NCBI RefSeq assembly: GCF_002077175.1
Contig: NZ_CP014943.1
Span: forward strand, 4,402,001 to 4,466,000
Source: Colwellia sp. PAMC 21821
Lineage (GTDB): Bacteria; Pseudomonadota; Gammaproteobacteria; Enterobacterales; Alteromonadaceae
DNA length: 64,000 bases
Reading direction: 5' to 3'
The position numbers and the translations under genes were made by a program. Of the stretch, positions 45,816-55,643 are shown in pieces (positions within the stretch are counted from its first letter, which is position 1; each line of letters opens with the position of its first letter). The notes under the pieces were generated by a model. That model saw only the letters and a program-made list of their open reading frames with translations, made no database searches and was not told the DNA's origin.

Positions 45816-47510
45816 TTATTGGTAAAGTGATTTTTTCAGTGTATTTCTAAGTAATTTACCGGCAGGGTTACGTGGTAATTTATCGTTTGAAATATGTATT
45901 TTTGATGGGACTTTATATTTCGCTAGTCGCTGTGCAACGTGTGCTAGCAAAAGCGCTTCATCGATCAGTTTATCTCTCAACGGACACACCACCGCGACAA
46001 CGGCTTCACCAGTCTCTTCATCAGGAATACCAAATACTGCAGCTTCGCCGACCTCTGTATGCATGAGCAGACATGACTCTACTTCGGCTGAGCTAATGTT
46101 TTCACCTGCACGATTAATGACATCTTTAATACGATCTACAATAAATAAGAACCCATCGTCATCAATATAACCAAGATCCCCTGTGTGTAACCAACCTGAA
46201 CGTATAGCCTCTTGTGTAGCAGAATTATTGCCTACATATGCATCCATTATAGAGATGCCACGCATACAGACTTCACCGATACTATTTGCAGGTAAAGGCT
46301 CACCACCGCGCGCGCAAATTTTTACATCCATAATCGGAGACACGAGCCCAGAGCTTTTTGGTTCGTGGCGGAAAATATCGCCAGAAGCTGCAGCACCAAC
46401 GCCATTGGTTTCGGTCATACCAAAGCCAACGCCAATCATTTGTTCACTTAACGACGATAAAGCTTTATCAATTAACGTAGCTGGTAAACCGGCACCACCA
46501 AAACCTAAGCCACAAAAAGACTTCATCACCTCTGTTGTGTGAAAGCTTGGTTCGCGCAAAAGTTGCATAACCATTGACGGCGCACCATTAAATTGAGTGA
46601 CTTGCTCTTGCTTGATGAGTTCAATGGCGTCAAGTGGATCCCATTTGTGGGTGAACACTAAACGGCGACCACCACGCAATGCAGAGAGTAATTGCGCATG
46701 TAAACCACTCACATGAAATAGCGGTACAGCGGTTAAAATTGTAGGTACAAGACCTTTTTCCATAATTCGAGCCAAAGCTTCAGGGGAAGTCATGGCAGAT
46801 ATTGCACCGATAAAATCAATATTATAAAGCGCTTGGCAAACGGCAATATGATTTGATACTACCGCTTTAGCCACACTAGTTGCACCAGAAGTGAAAAGTA
46901 CTAAGGCAGAGTCTGTATCATTAATTTCAGGTAATTCGAGAGGTATTGATGGAAAATTTAAAGCGACAGACAGCTCTTTAACTGTCGGTAAGTTAGATAA
47001 ATCAATATCAGTGTCATTAAGTACTAAGGCATTGGACGGCCATACAGTGCTTTGATTAATACGCTCCCATCGACAGCCATCACAGATTAAAAATTTTGCC
47101 TCTATCGTTGCTAATGCTGCTAATAATTCTTGTTCAACACCAAAACTGTTTAATGGTGCTGGTACTGCGCCAATTAGTGCTGTGGCACAAAAAGCGATAA
47201 CCCATTCAGGGCGATTACGCATCGCTATTGCGATGCGGTCTCCTTTAACAACGCCTTGCTGATGCATATAGCTAGCTAGACTATCGACTTGCTCAAAGAA
47301 TGTTTTATAGCTCCAACGCTGACCTTGGTAAACCAGGAAGGTTTGTTCATCTGTGCGACGTGAATCGTTAATTACCTGTGCTAAATTCAAAGGTGCATTA
47401 CGGTACACTTGAAACGATTGGCCGTTAATTTTCTTACTTTTAATCTCGAAAGGTGCACCGGGCGCCATTAGTTGAGATTTAGCTTGGTTAACTAAATTTA
47501 ATATGTTCAT
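45816..47510 (-). CDS. Acyl-CoA synthetase of the ANL superfamily
   Basis: This 564-residue ligase is complete: VLFTSGATSVAKAVVS (ATP loop, with an unusual ATS in place of TTG), GFGMTETNGVG, GWLHTGDLGYIDDDGFLFIVDRIKDVINRAGENIS and the catalytic lysine in PRNPAGKLLRN. It probably activates a steroid carboxylate such as a side chain, a guess from context. It follows the MBL hydrolase gene with a four-base overlap and precedes kstD. Confidence 0.85.
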   Translation of the reverse strand: MNILNLVNQAKSQLMAPGAPFEIKSKKINGQSFQVYRNAPLNLAQVINDSRRTDEQTFLVYQGQRWSYKTFFEQVDSLASYMHQQGVVKGDRIAIAMRNRPEWVIAFCATALIGAVPAPLNSFGVEQELLAALATIEAKFLICDGCRWERINQSTVWPSNALVLNDTDIDLSNLPTVKELSVALNFPSIPLELPEINDTDSALVLFTSGATSVAKAVVSNHIAVCQALYNIDFIGAISAMTSPEALARIMEKGLVPTILTAVPLFHVSGLHAQLLSALRGGRRLVFTHKWDPLDAIELIKQEQVTQFNGAPSMVMQLLREPSFHTTEVMKSFCGLGFGGAGLPATLIDKALSSLSEQMIGVGFGMTETNGVGAAASGDIFRHEPKSSGLVSPIMDVKICARGGEPLPANSIGEVCMRGISIMDAYVGNNSATQEAIRSGWLHTGDLGYIDDDGFLFIVDRIKDVINRAGENISSAEVESCLLMHTEVGEAAVFGIPDEETGEAVVAVVCPLRDKLIDEALLLAHVAQRLAKYKVPSKIHISNDKLPRNPAGKLLRNTLKKSLYQ

Positions 47511-48610
47511 AGCGTGATCCTGTCTTCTTTTATTTTATCGGTGGATAAATAGCTGTTGATGCCTGTGTCATTTGTTCGTTGACAAAACAAGTCACCGTTA
47601 CTCTCGAGCCAATTAAGGTGTGCTAGGGTCTCCCCCAAAGCCATCATGCTTTCAATCGGAGAAAGCGAGCGCTTAAACAGGTGTTTCATCGCCTGATAAG
47701 CATTAAATTCTGTTACTTGAAGCGCAAATGCTCTTAATATATCTAACTGTTCTAAATGATGTTGGATCAATTGCTTAGCGCGTAAATGCATTTCTCTAAA
47801 TACAGGGCCGTGTGCAGGTAATACCAAGGTATTTGGATCAAGCGTTTGCAGCTTTTCAAGTGAGCTTAACCAATATTTTAGCGGTTGACCTTGAGGTTCC
47901 ATTTCAGTGACCAGTATATTGGAGCTAATATGAGGTAATAACTGGTCGCCAGCCAATAACAATTTGTCTTCTGCGCAGTAGAGGCAAGCATGTTCAGGCG
48001 AGTGACCTTCACCAATAACAATCTGCCAACGGCGCTTACCTATCGTTAACACGTCACCTTCTCTTAGCCGCGTAAATGATGGCGGACAAAGTTTTATAAA
48101 AGGGTCTTTTCGGCAACTATTGAGCATCGCATCGACATCTTTACGAGGTAATCCAGAACGATGATAAAAATCTAATTGATGATCGTTTCCTAAAGATGCC
48201 AAACCGCTGCTGATAGTTTTGATCATATAAAATTCACCGTATGTCATATACAGCGGGACATTAAATGTTTGCGTTAACCAAGTAGCTAATCCGCTATGAT
48301 CATAGTGAAAGTGTGTGCAAATAACGCCCTTAATTGCTTTACTTTTACAATGTTTTTCAATTACAGTCAGCCATAACTGGCGAGTTGTTTCTGTATTTAA
48401 TCCCGTATCAAGAATGTACCACCCGTCATCATCTTGTAATAAGTAAACATTGATGTGATCAAGTGCCATTGGCATCGGCATACGCAACCAAAGCAGACCA
48501 TCAGCTATCTCTACCACTGAACCATCAGCTTGTGGCGGGGTGATAGGATATTCTAAAAGACTATGTTGTTCAGGGCCCAGTGGTCCATCGGTTAAAACCA
48601 TAGATTTCAT
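47507..48610 (-). CDS. MBL-fold metallohydrolase
   Basis: The protein has the metallo-beta-lactamase signature THFHYDHSGL. Later ligands are seen in GEGHSPEHACLY, LLAGDQLL and LPAHGPVF. A long C-terminal helical part of about 110 residues follows, as in glyoxalase II/lactonase-like members. I chose the ATG at 48610 because GGAG lies five bases upstream; an in-frame ATG 33 bases earlier lacks this. It heads the leftward steroid operon and overlaps the CoA ligase gene by four bases. A thioesterase or lactonase role in steroid breakdown is possible but unproven. Confidence 0.82.
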   Translation of the reverse strand: MKSMVLTDGPLGPEQHSLLEYPITPPQADGSVVEIADGLLWLRMPMPMALDHINVYLLQDDDGWYILDTGLNTETTRQLWLTVIEKHCKSKAIKGVICTHFHYDHSGLATWLTQTFNVPLYMTYGEFYMIKTISSGLASLGNDHQLDFYHRSGLPRKDVDAMLNSCRKDPFIKLCPPSFTRLREGDVLTIGKRRWQIVIGEGHSPEHACLYCAEDKLLLAGDQLLPHISSNILVTEMEPQGQPLKYWLSSLEKLQTLDPNTLVLPAHGPVFREMHLRAKQLIQHHLEQLDILRAFALQVTEFNAYQAMKHLFKRSLSPIESMMALGETLAHLNWLESNGDLFCQRTNDTGINSYLSTDKIKEDRITL

Positions 48611-48689
48611 TACCTCTCCAGAAAAAAGTGATCGGCTCATCATAAAATTAGCTTAATTCAATAAGAAGCCATTTAGCAAAAATGTAATA

Positions 48690-48703
48690 CGTCCAAAAGG
48701 ACG
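48690..48703. promoter_or_regulatory. Palindrome CGTCC-N4-GGACG, candidate operator
   Basis: CGTCC AAAA GGACG lies in the divergent region between the MBL operon and the MFS-kshA operon. The same arms with another 4-base spacer occur at 55646-55659, in the other divergent control region of the steroid region. TetR-type regulators often bind such sites. Confidence 0.55.
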
Positions 48704-48763
48704 ATGCTGAAAATCTTAGCGAAGTTAAGGTATGTTAAACAACATGGAGAGAGAGTGCAGCAG

Positions 48764-50164
48764 ATGCAAGCAAATCAAAATTCATTAAGTGCAGGTCGGA
48801 CTCGTCTGACGCTATTATTGCTTTCTATTATTTACGTTTTTTCGTATATCGATCGTAATTTAATTGCGATTGTACTAGAACCCATAAAACAAGAGTTTGA
48901 TGTATCAGATACTGTTATGGGTGCTGTCAGTGGTCTCGCTTTTGCGATCCTTTATTCTGCGGTTAGCTTCCCGTTAAGTCGCATGGCAGACCGTGGAACC
49001 AATCGCAAAAATATCGTGGCTGTATGTTGTGGCTTATGGAGCCTTGCCACTATGGCAAGTGGTGTTGTTACACAGTTTTGGCAATTTACACTTGCTCGCA
49101 TGACCGTAGCCATTGGTGAAGCAGGCGGAACTTCTCCCTCTATTTCCATGGTATCTGATTTATACCCTCCTCATAAGCGGTCGTTTGCCATAAGTTTATA
49201 CATGTTAGGTCCACATGTTGGATTATTAGCCGCGATGGCCTTAGGGGGCTGGATAGCTCAAGAGCACGGTTGGCGCGCGGTATTTATATTTTTTGGTGCG
49301 CCTGGTCTGGTGCTAGCATTATTGCTCTACATCTTTGCTAGAGATCCTGGTCTTGGTGTTTATGACACAGAGGCAGAAAGCAAGGTTCGTAAGCAACCAC
49401 AAGGTAGATTTCTAAGTGATGTTCGCGACATCATGCAAATTAAAGGTTTTTTTCTGATCTGTATGGGTACCGCAGTCGCTGGCATGGTTGGCTATGGCTA
49501 TGGTATTTGGGCACCGACTTTTATGGTTCGAACTTTTGATATGCCGCTGGCACAAGCGGGTCTATCTTTTGGCTTAGCCAGCGGTATATTTGCAGCAGCA
49601 GGCTCAATGTTTAGTGGCTATTTCTGTGACAAGCTAAGTCGAGTAAATAGTCGTTGGCAACTACGTATGCCTGCATTAGGTGTATTAATTAGTATTCCAT
49701 TTGGTTTTGCCTTCTTACTTTGGCCTGCCGAATCATTTTGGCAGTTAGGTAGCATAAAAGTACCACACGCTATTGTCTTTGCCGCTGGTTTTAGCTTTTT
49801 TAATAGTTGGTGGGCAACGCTTGCATACGCCGCCGTCAGCCATTTAGTGAGCAGTCGTCAACGTGCCACTAGCATCGCGGTACTTAGTCTGTTTTTAACT
49901 TTATTTGGTGCGGGTATAGGTCCATTACTGACCGGCACTCTCAGCGATTTACTTGCCACGGGTGAAACCGGTCAAGGTCTACAATATGCAATAGTTGTGA
50001 TGATAAGCCTGTTACTTCTATCTGCTTGGTTTTATTACAAAGCAATAGCGCCCTATCATCAACAGTTAAGCGATAGAGCAAAAATTGCCAATGAAGCTGA
50101 AAGCTCTGACAATACTACAACAGATAACAATCAAGAAAACACTTTAAATACGTCCATTACCTAA
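48764..50164 (+). CDS. MFS transporter, spinster-like
   Basis: This permease has about 12 membrane helices. Family motifs are YVFSYIDRNLIAIVLEPIKQEF, the loop 2-3 motif SFPLSRMADRGTNRKN, and FTLARMTVAIGEAGGTSPSISMVSDLYPPHKRS. The C-terminal tail is hydrophilic, rich in Thr/Asn. Relatives are common in steroid and aromatic catabolic clusters. It probably moves the steroid or an intermediate through the inner membrane. I chose the ATG at 48764; a GTG at 48755 and an ATG at 48704 are in frame, but the last overlaps the operator-like palindrome. A GGAGAGAG tract supports the later starts. It leads the operon with kshA. Confidence 0.85.
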   Translation: MQANQNSLSAGRTRLTLLLLSIIYVFSYIDRNLIAIVLEPIKQEFDVSDTVMGAVSGLAFAILYSAVSFPLSRMADRGTNRKNIVAVCCGLWSLATMASGVVTQFWQFTLARMTVAIGEAGGTSPSISMVSDLYPPHKRSFAISLYMLGPHVGLLAAMALGGWIAQEHGWRAVFIFFGAPGLVLALLLYIFARDPGLGVYDTEAESKVRKQPQGRFLSDVRDIMQIKGFFLICMGTAVAGMVGYGYGIWAPTFMVRTFDMPLAQAGLSFGLASGIFAAAGSMFSGYFCDKLSRVNSRWQLRMPALGVLISIPFGFAFLLWPAESFWQLGSIKVPHAIVFAAGFSFFNSWWATLAYAAVSHLVSSRQRATSIAVLSLFLTLFGAGIGPLLTGTLSDLLATGETGQGLQYAIVVMISLLLLSAWFYYKAIAPYHQQLSDRAKIANEAESSDNTTTDNNQENTLNTSIT

Positions 50165-50179
50165 ATTAAAGGAGTGCTT

Positions 50180-51274
50180 ATGGCCACTACAAAAGATTAT
50201 CGCCTCGGCGATTACACATTTCCAAGAGGTTGGTTCATGATAGCTACGGCTGAAGAAATCAACACGCACAAACCTGTAGCAGTACGGTTTTTTGGACGCG
50301 ACTTTGCACTATATCGTGGTCGTGCAACCGGTCGAGTAGTATTACTTGATGCGTATTGTCCACACATGAAAACGCATCTAGCTGCCGAAAATGATACCTC
50401 ATACGTAATTATCGATGGCGGTGGCACTAACATTGAAGGCGATAGTATTCGTTGCCCTTACCACGCGTGGCGTTTTGGCCCTGATGGTGTGTGTGATGAC
50501 ATTCCCTACCATGACGGACCGATTCCAAAAACAGCTTGTATTAAAGCGTGGCCCGTTGCTGAAAGCATGGGCGCTATCTGGATATGGCACGATGAAGAAA
50601 ATGGTGATCCTGAGTGGGATCACCCAAGTTTGCCACAATGGGATGACAAAGCCTGGGTACACTGGCGTTTTGATGATCTAGGCATACTTGAACAACACCC
50701 GCAGGAAGTTATTGACAATATCTGTGATTATGGACATTTAAGCCCAATTCATGGTTCGACAGTACAGCGTTATGAAAATGAATTTAGCGGTCATTTCGCG
50801 ATACAACGTCAATGCGGTCCTCATCGTACACTAGTAAGCGCAGATGGTGTCAGCCCTGTGCTGCATACAATCACCAAATATCATGGGCCAGGTGTATTGA
50901 TTTCTCACATGACCGGCTATTATGAATCATACTTAATGATTACTCATACGCCAGTTGAAGATGGCTCTGTACGAGTTTGGCACGCATTATTAGTTAAGTC
51001 TCCTAGTGACAGTGCCGTGGCTACTGTCGAAGATGGTATCGCTGCTCGTCAATTCCAAGATGCCAGCAAATTCGCATTTATGCAGGACTTTCAAGTTTGG
51101 ACCAATAAAGCACCTTGTCTGAACGGCTTATTTCTCCCCAGTGATGGACCGTTTATGAAAGTGAGAATTTGGTATAAACAATTCTTTAATCCAAGAGCGC
51201 GCAAAGATGAGTTTTTGAGTAAAGTTGAAGGGGTTTATGTACCAAAAGGAACCACGGGATATACGCTTGACTAA
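50180..51274 (+). CDS. kshA: KshA-type Rieske oxygenase (3-ketosteroid 9alpha-monooxygenase)
   Basis: The 364-residue oxygenase has a Rieske centre, C60-x-H62 and C92-x-x-H95 (CPHMKTH and CPYHAW). Non-haem iron ligands fit H186 and H191 in VIDNICDYGHLSPIH, the same spacing as KshA. The C-terminal FMQDFQVWTNK and VRIWYKQFF segments also match KshA. KshA hydroxylates C9, which with Delta1-dehydrogenation opens ring B. Its reductase KshB is not in the window. The ATG at 50180 has AAGGAG five bases before it, better than the GTG at 50174. It follows the MFS gene by 15 bases. Confidence 0.85.
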   Translation: MATTKDYRLGDYTFPRGWFMIATAEEINTHKPVAVRFFGRDFALYRGRATGRVVLLDAYCPHMKTHLAAENDTSYVIIDGGGTNIEGDSIRCPYHAWRFGPDGVCDDIPYHDGPIPKTACIKAWPVAESMGAIWIWHDEENGDPEWDHPSLPQWDDKAWVHWRFDDLGILEQHPQEVIDNICDYGHLSPIHGSTVQRYENEFSGHFAIQRQCGPHRTLVSADGVSPVLHTITKYHGPGVLISHMTGYYESYLMITHTPVEDGSVRVWHALLVKSPSDSAVATVEDGIAARQFQDASKFAFMQDFQVWTNKAPCLNGLFLPSDGPFMKVRIWYKQFFNPRARKDEFLSKVEGVYVPKGTTGYTLD

Positions 51275-51328
51275 TCGTTGATGCATATAGCTGAATTAAT
51301 CCATGATTTAGTTCAGTTACCCATTTCT

Positions 51329-51353
51329 AAAAAGCAGCCTAGTGCTGCTTTTT
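51329..51353 (+). terminator. Rho-independent terminator of the MFS-kshA operon
   Basis: AAAAAGCAGC pairs with GCTGCTTTTT around CTAGT, with further T's. It lies 55 bases past the kshA stop. Confidence 0.88.
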
Positions 51354-51440
51354 TTATGCGCTGTTCTATTGAAATAAAGTAAATATAATTGACTTACAAA
51401 TAAAAAACTGAAAACAGACCACGATTTTATTCTGTGCTTT

Positions 51441-51466
51441 TAACTGACAGCTTCTAACTGACAGCT
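51441..51466. repeat. Direct repeat TAACTGACAGCT x2
   Basis: Two identical 12-mers spaced 14 bases apart, followed by GATAGCTAGC. A similar TTGACAGCTGAT lies in the ansA terminator region. It may be a fragment of a dispersed genomic repeat. Confidence 0.5.
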
Positions 51467-51493
51467 GATAGCTAGCCCTTAAATTAACGAAAA

Positions 51494-51528
51494 AAAAGCG
51501 TCCCTACTAAACTAGCAAGGCCGCTTTT
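51494..51528 (-). terminator. Probable terminator of the TonB receptor gene
   Basis: On the minus strand AAAAGCG pairs with CGCTTTT (positions 51522-51528 and 51494-51500) with an internal GG/CC pair, followed by a run of T's. It lies 22 bases past the receptor stop. Confidence 0.7.
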
Positions 51529-51550
51529 ATCATCACTTAACGAATAAAAC

Positions 51551-53719
51551 TTAAAAAGTGTAGGTTAATTCAGCACCATAGGTTGACGGATCACCATAGT
51601 AGTTAATACCACCAATGAAGGTACCCGTTGCATCCCCCATAGGTATACCGTTAATGCGATACTCTTCGTCGGTAATGTTTTTACCCCAAATTGAAACATT
51701 AAAGTTACTGCCAGCAATGCCTTTTAAAGAAATACGGGCATTTAATACCGTGTAACTTTCAATACGGGTAAAGTCTGCTGACGGTTGATTATGATAAGCA
51801 AAATGGTCATCTACAAAGCTGTAGTCTGCACCTAAGCTAAATTCTCCAAACTCAGTTTCAGTGATGTAATTTAGGCCTAAGGACCATTTATTATCTGGGC
51901 TATACGGAAATTCAGCGCTATCGGTAATATCTTTCGGAGCACCGGTATTAACATCATAAGTAACAAATGTCTCGTACTCAGGATCTAACATACCGTAATT
52001 GAAGTTTAGCAGTAAATCTTCGCTTAACGCTGCAACAAATTCCAGCTCTATGCCTTTTACTTTAGCCGAGCCAGCGTTTTGAATGTCGGAATAAGCACCT
52101 AAGAATTCTGACATTTGCATGTTGGTTATATCATTATAAAATACCGCAACATTAGCTTGGATACGTTGATTTAACCAACGAGATTTTAAGCCCCATTCAT
52201 AGGCTAAAACTTCTTCGGGTTCGTAAGGTTTTACGGCCAATTCGGCATTAGCTGCTTCGCCATTAAAGCCGCCTGCTTTCCAACCTTGCGATACTTTAAC
52301 GTAGGTTTGCACATTGTCTGCTAGTTTATAATTAAGCGACGCCATACCCGAAATATTGTTCCATGTGTCACTTGCGTTTGTCAGTGGTAATGGGAAAAAA
52401 TAGGCAAAACTAAAGTCATCTGGGTGCTCTATATAAAAAGACTTTTCTTCTGATGTCCAGCGCAAACCACCCGCCAGCGTAATTTTATCGCTCAACTTAT
52501 ACTCTAGGTTGGCATAAGCAGCCACTGAAGTTGATTCAACACCATAGAAATTATTAACGGTGCCAAAACCCAATATGTAGGGATTGTTAACGTCGGAATC
52601 TTCTTTAAAGTAAAACAAACCTGCAACGTAATTCACTTCATCTATATCACCAATAAACTGCAATTCTTGCGAAGTCTGTTCATGTTTTACTTGCCGAATA
52701 GTATGAAAGCCAAGTAAGTCAAAACCATCGTAGTCACTACCATCTTCATAATCAATTTCACGAAATGCTGTGATCGATTTAATCGTTAGATTGTCACTTT
52801 GTTGCCAAGTCACGGTCAGTGCATGACCAGAACTTTCTGAGCGATCAAACTCCACGCCATCTAAGGCTGCACTATCTTGACGACTTTTAGTATCGTCTGG
52901 CATTAAGCCAGGAATGTTGGTTTGACCCATCGACGGCGTATTGTCTTTATCGCTGTTGTCATAAGTGTAGTAAAAATCTAGCGTGTCACTGTGCTCATAT
53001 AAAGCACCAAAACGCATCGACGTTGAGTCAAGCGCCTTAAATTCTTTCACTTTCGAGGTCACTGAAAGATTGTCGTAAAAACCATCACGGTCTTTCTTAT
53101 TACCCGTAAAATTAAAGCTAAGTTTATCATTAATTAGCTGCGAATCAGCGGTAACATAAAGATCGGTCATGCCATAATTTCCGGCACCAACACGCACGGC
53201 ACCACCGAACTCGCCACTGGGTTTACGGGTTATTATATTTAGGGCTCCACCCAAGGTATTTTTACCATAGAGTGTGCCTTGAGGACCTCGCAACACTTCG
53301 ACTCGGTCAATGGCTGCAACATCAAATAAACCACCAACATTTTTTGAAACAAACACACCATCAATATAAACACCTGTGGTGGGTTCCCACGTTATAGCGG
53401 GATTAATAGTCACTGAACCACGGATAGCAATAGTTGCGCCCGTACTACCACCAGGCGTCTCTGATATTTGCATATTAGGCGTATATACACTGAGGTCTTC
53501 AACATCAGTGATACCTTTATCAGCAAGTGCCTGGGCATTAAAAACAGACACTGCGGTCGGCAGCTCTTGTAGATTTTGTACGCGCTTTTGAGCCGTTACT
53601 TCAATAACTTCTAAACCGTCTTTTTTACTGCTCTTTTCTGTCGCTGCTAAAGCCGAATTAGTCATGCTAATTAAAGCCAATGATAAAGCTATATTTAATG
53701 GTTTTTTATTAGTTTTCAC
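51551..53719 (-). CDS. TonB-dependent receptor, probable steroid uptake
   Basis: The 722-residue outer-membrane protein has a signal peptide ending ALA-ATEK near residue 26, a plug domain with TonB-box-like EVIEVTAQKR, then LQELPTAVSVFNA and RVEVLRGPQGTLYGKNTLGGALNIITRKP. A beta-barrel follows, ending in an aromatic (AELTYTF). Receptors of this type import large nutrients with energy from TonB. Its place between kshA and an aldehyde dehydrogenase gene suggests steroid uptake, an inference. It is monocistronic with a terminator at each side. Confidence 0.9.
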   Translation of the reverse strand: MKTNKKPLNIALSLALISMTNSALAATEKSSKKDGLEVIEVTAQKRVQNLQELPTAVSVFNAQALADKGITDVEDLSVYTPNMQISETPGGSTGATIAIRGSVTINPAITWEPTTGVYIDGVFVSKNVGGLFDVAAIDRVEVLRGPQGTLYGKNTLGGALNIITRKPSGEFGGAVRVGAGNYGMTDLYVTADSQLINDKLSFNFTGNKKDRDGFYDNLSVTSKVKEFKALDSTSMRFGALYEHSDTLDFYYTYDNSDKDNTPSMGQTNIPGLMPDDTKSRQDSAALDGVEFDRSESSGHALTVTWQQSDNLTIKSITAFREIDYEDGSDYDGFDLLGFHTIRQVKHEQTSQELQFIGDIDEVNYVAGLFYFKEDSDVNNPYILGFGTVNNFYGVESTSVAAYANLEYKLSDKITLAGGLRWTSEEKSFYIEHPDDFSFAYFFPLPLTNASDTWNNISGMASLNYKLADNVQTYVKVSQGWKAGGFNGEAANAELAVKPYEPEEVLAYEWGLKSRWLNQRIQANVAVFYNDITNMQMSEFLGAYSDIQNAGSAKVKGIELEFVAALSEDLLLNFNYGMLDPEYETFVTYDVNTGAPKDITDSAEFPYSPDNKWSLGLNYITETEFGEFSLGADYSFVDDHFAYHNQPSADFTRIESYTVLNARISLKGIAGSNFNVSIWGKNITDEEYRINGIPMGDATGTFIGGINYYGDPSTYGAELTYTF

Positions 53720-54057
53720 TGTCTATTCCTTTTATAAAAATCAAATTAACTTTACTGAAATTAACTAACATATACCGTCAGTTGCTAACTCTATATTGCC
53801 GATAAAAAACATTTTAAATCAATAAGACGAATTAACACTTGGTTTGCCGACTTCAAGTAAGATATTACCTAAAATTAAAGTAAGGTTTTATCCTCGCACA
53901 CTGAAAACAAAACTAAATAGTCCAGATGAACGAGGGTTGAAAAGTAATCGATTTTTAGCGGGAATGGAGAGTAAAAAGTGGCGGAGAATAATTATATGGT
54001 GAGGATAAATATAAAAGGCACTTTAACCATAAGGGCTATTAAAGTGCCTGTTCAGTA
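53720..54057. other. Upstream region of the TonB receptor gene
   Basis: These 338 bases hold the receptor promoter and, next to 54057, a terminator for the aldehyde dehydrogenase gene. No gene is visible, and no copy of the CGTCC-N4-GGACG palindrome. Confidence 0.5.
54016..54049 (-). terminator. Rho-independent terminator of the aldehyde dehydrogenase gene
   Basis: AGGCACTTTAA pairs exactly with TTAAAGTGCCT (11 bp, 12-base loop). On the minus strand it is followed by TTTTA. Confidence 0.8.
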
Positions 54058-55497
54058 TTAGTCGGCGTTAACTTGTGCAGACATCATGGCTTTAAATTGA
54101 TCATGATGAGGTGGTAATAAGCCCCACTCGCCACGAGGGTCATGTTCAGGTGCAACAAACACTGTGCGTTGATGGCTAAAAGCTAGGAACCCTTCACGTC
54201 CATGATAATGGCCCATACCTGAGGCACCAATACCACCGAATGGCGCATCATGAATCGCCGCATGCATTAAACAATCGTTAACTGAAACACCACCAGAGCT
54301 GGTATTAGCTAATAAATGCTCAAGCTCGGCTTGGTCTTCACCGAAATAATACAGTGCTAAAGGCTTAGCACGACTATTAATATCGGTGATCACTTCATTT
54401 ATATCATCATAAGGAAGCAATACAATTGCAGGGCCAAAAATTTCTTCCTGCATAATTTTTTCAGCTTTGCTCGGGGATATCACCAACTGTAGCGGCAAGC
54501 GTTTATCCGTGGAAACTAAAGCAGATAAACTGACAACTTCATGACTACTGTGAACTTCACAGCCCGCTGTTCTAGCTTGTTCTACTAAGTCGACTACCCG
54601 CTGACAATGTTGGCGATTAACAATAGGCACAAAGTCTGTATTATTTGAGATTGAAGGGAAAAAGCTTCGAAAGTTTTCTAATAATAATGCTGTAGCCTGT
54701 GCTAATTTATCTCTTGGAAAATAAATGATGTCGGGACTAACACAAACTTGGCCGCCATTATTACTCTTTGCTAGGGCTAAGCGTTTACAAGTTTCGGCTA
54801 AATCGCAATGCTCACTGACCACTACAGGTGATTTTCCACCAAGTTCTAATGTTACAGGCACCAAATTTTCAGCAGCAGCAGACATGATTTTTTTCCCGAC
54901 ATTGGTACTGCCGGTAAACACCATATGATCAAAAGGTAAGGCACTAAAAGCGGCACCAATTGAGACCCCTCCTGTCACAACACTCACAATTAACGGGTCA
55001 ATGTGCTGTTTAAATAAAGCTTGCACTAGCTCTGCCGTTTTTGGTGTCAACTCTGACGGTTTAAGCATTGCCCTATTACCGGCGCCGAGTACGCAAGCCA
55101 AGGGGGCTAATAAGGTATACAAAGGTGCGTTCCAAGTGCCGATAATACCAACACTGCCTTTGGGTTGATATTCAACTCGTGCAGTACTGCCTAATTGGTC
55201 ATAAGGGGAAAACACTGCACGGTTTTCACTTATCAGCCATGGTGCTAAGTTGTCGCGGGTATATTTAAGACTTGCGAGTGAACCTAGGACATCATTCATG
55301 ATAGAGAAGCCTTGACTGCGACCACCAAAGTCAGCCTCTATTGCCTCAGCAAAATCTTGATGATGTTCAACCACTAAGTTTATAACTTTTTGAATTCGTT
55401 CTCGTCTTTCTGCCGCGCTTACAGTCATTTGCTGTGTATGCGCCAATTTTTGACGTTCTAGCAAACTTGCCATAGAGTCTGAGTTATTGCTATTCAT
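54058..55497 (-). CDS. Aldehyde dehydrogenase, coniferyl-aldehyde type
   Basis: The 479-residue NAD(P)-dependent ALDH has GSVGIIGTWNAPLYTLLAPL, the glutamate in VTLELGGKSPVV, the catalytic cysteine in NNGGQVCVSPDII, and EEIFGPAIVLLPY. It matches the coniferyl-aldehyde dehydrogenase class, of about 480 residues, with a hydrophobic C-terminal tail. In this setting it may oxidise a steroid side-chain aldehyde. I chose the ATG at 55497, which has AGGA eight bases upstream; the frame opens 15 codons earlier without such support. Confidence 0.87.
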   Translation of the reverse strand: MNSNNSDSMASLLERQKLAHTQQMTVSAAERRERIQKVINLVVEHHQDFAEAIEADFGGRSQGFSIMNDVLGSLASLKYTRDNLAPWLISENRAVFSPYDQLGSTARVEYQPKGSVGIIGTWNAPLYTLLAPLACVLGAGNRAMLKPSELTPKTAELVQALFKQHIDPLIVSVVTGGVSIGAAFSALPFDHMVFTGSTNVGKKIMSAAAENLVPVTLELGGKSPVVVSEHCDLAETCKRLALAKSNNGGQVCVSPDIIYFPRDKLAQATALLLENFRSFFPSISNNTDFVPIVNRQHCQRVVDLVEQARTAGCEVHSSHEVVSLSALVSTDKRLPLQLVISPSKAEKIMQEEIFGPAIVLLPYDDINEVITDINSRAKPLALYYFGEDQAELEHLLANTSSGGVSVNDCLMHAAIHDAPFGGIGASGMGHYHGREGFLAFSHQRTVFVAPEHDPRGEWGLLPPHHDQFKAMMSAQVNAD

Positions 55498-55643
55498 GCG
55501 ATATATCCTGAGTAAATTGAAAAGTTTCCTGTTGGCACTCACATTTTATAGTGAACCCTTAGTTTAATTGCCGCTTCGATATCTAGCGTCAGCAACAATT
55601 AATTATCGACGATCTATTTCTATCCGCTTTTGTCTTTGTTTAC

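Noticed and set aside
51291..51302. CTGAATTAATCC, also at 38847-38858
   Set aside because: A shared 12-mer of low complexity; the copy at 51291 lies downstream of kshA, not in a promoter, so a common control role is not supported.
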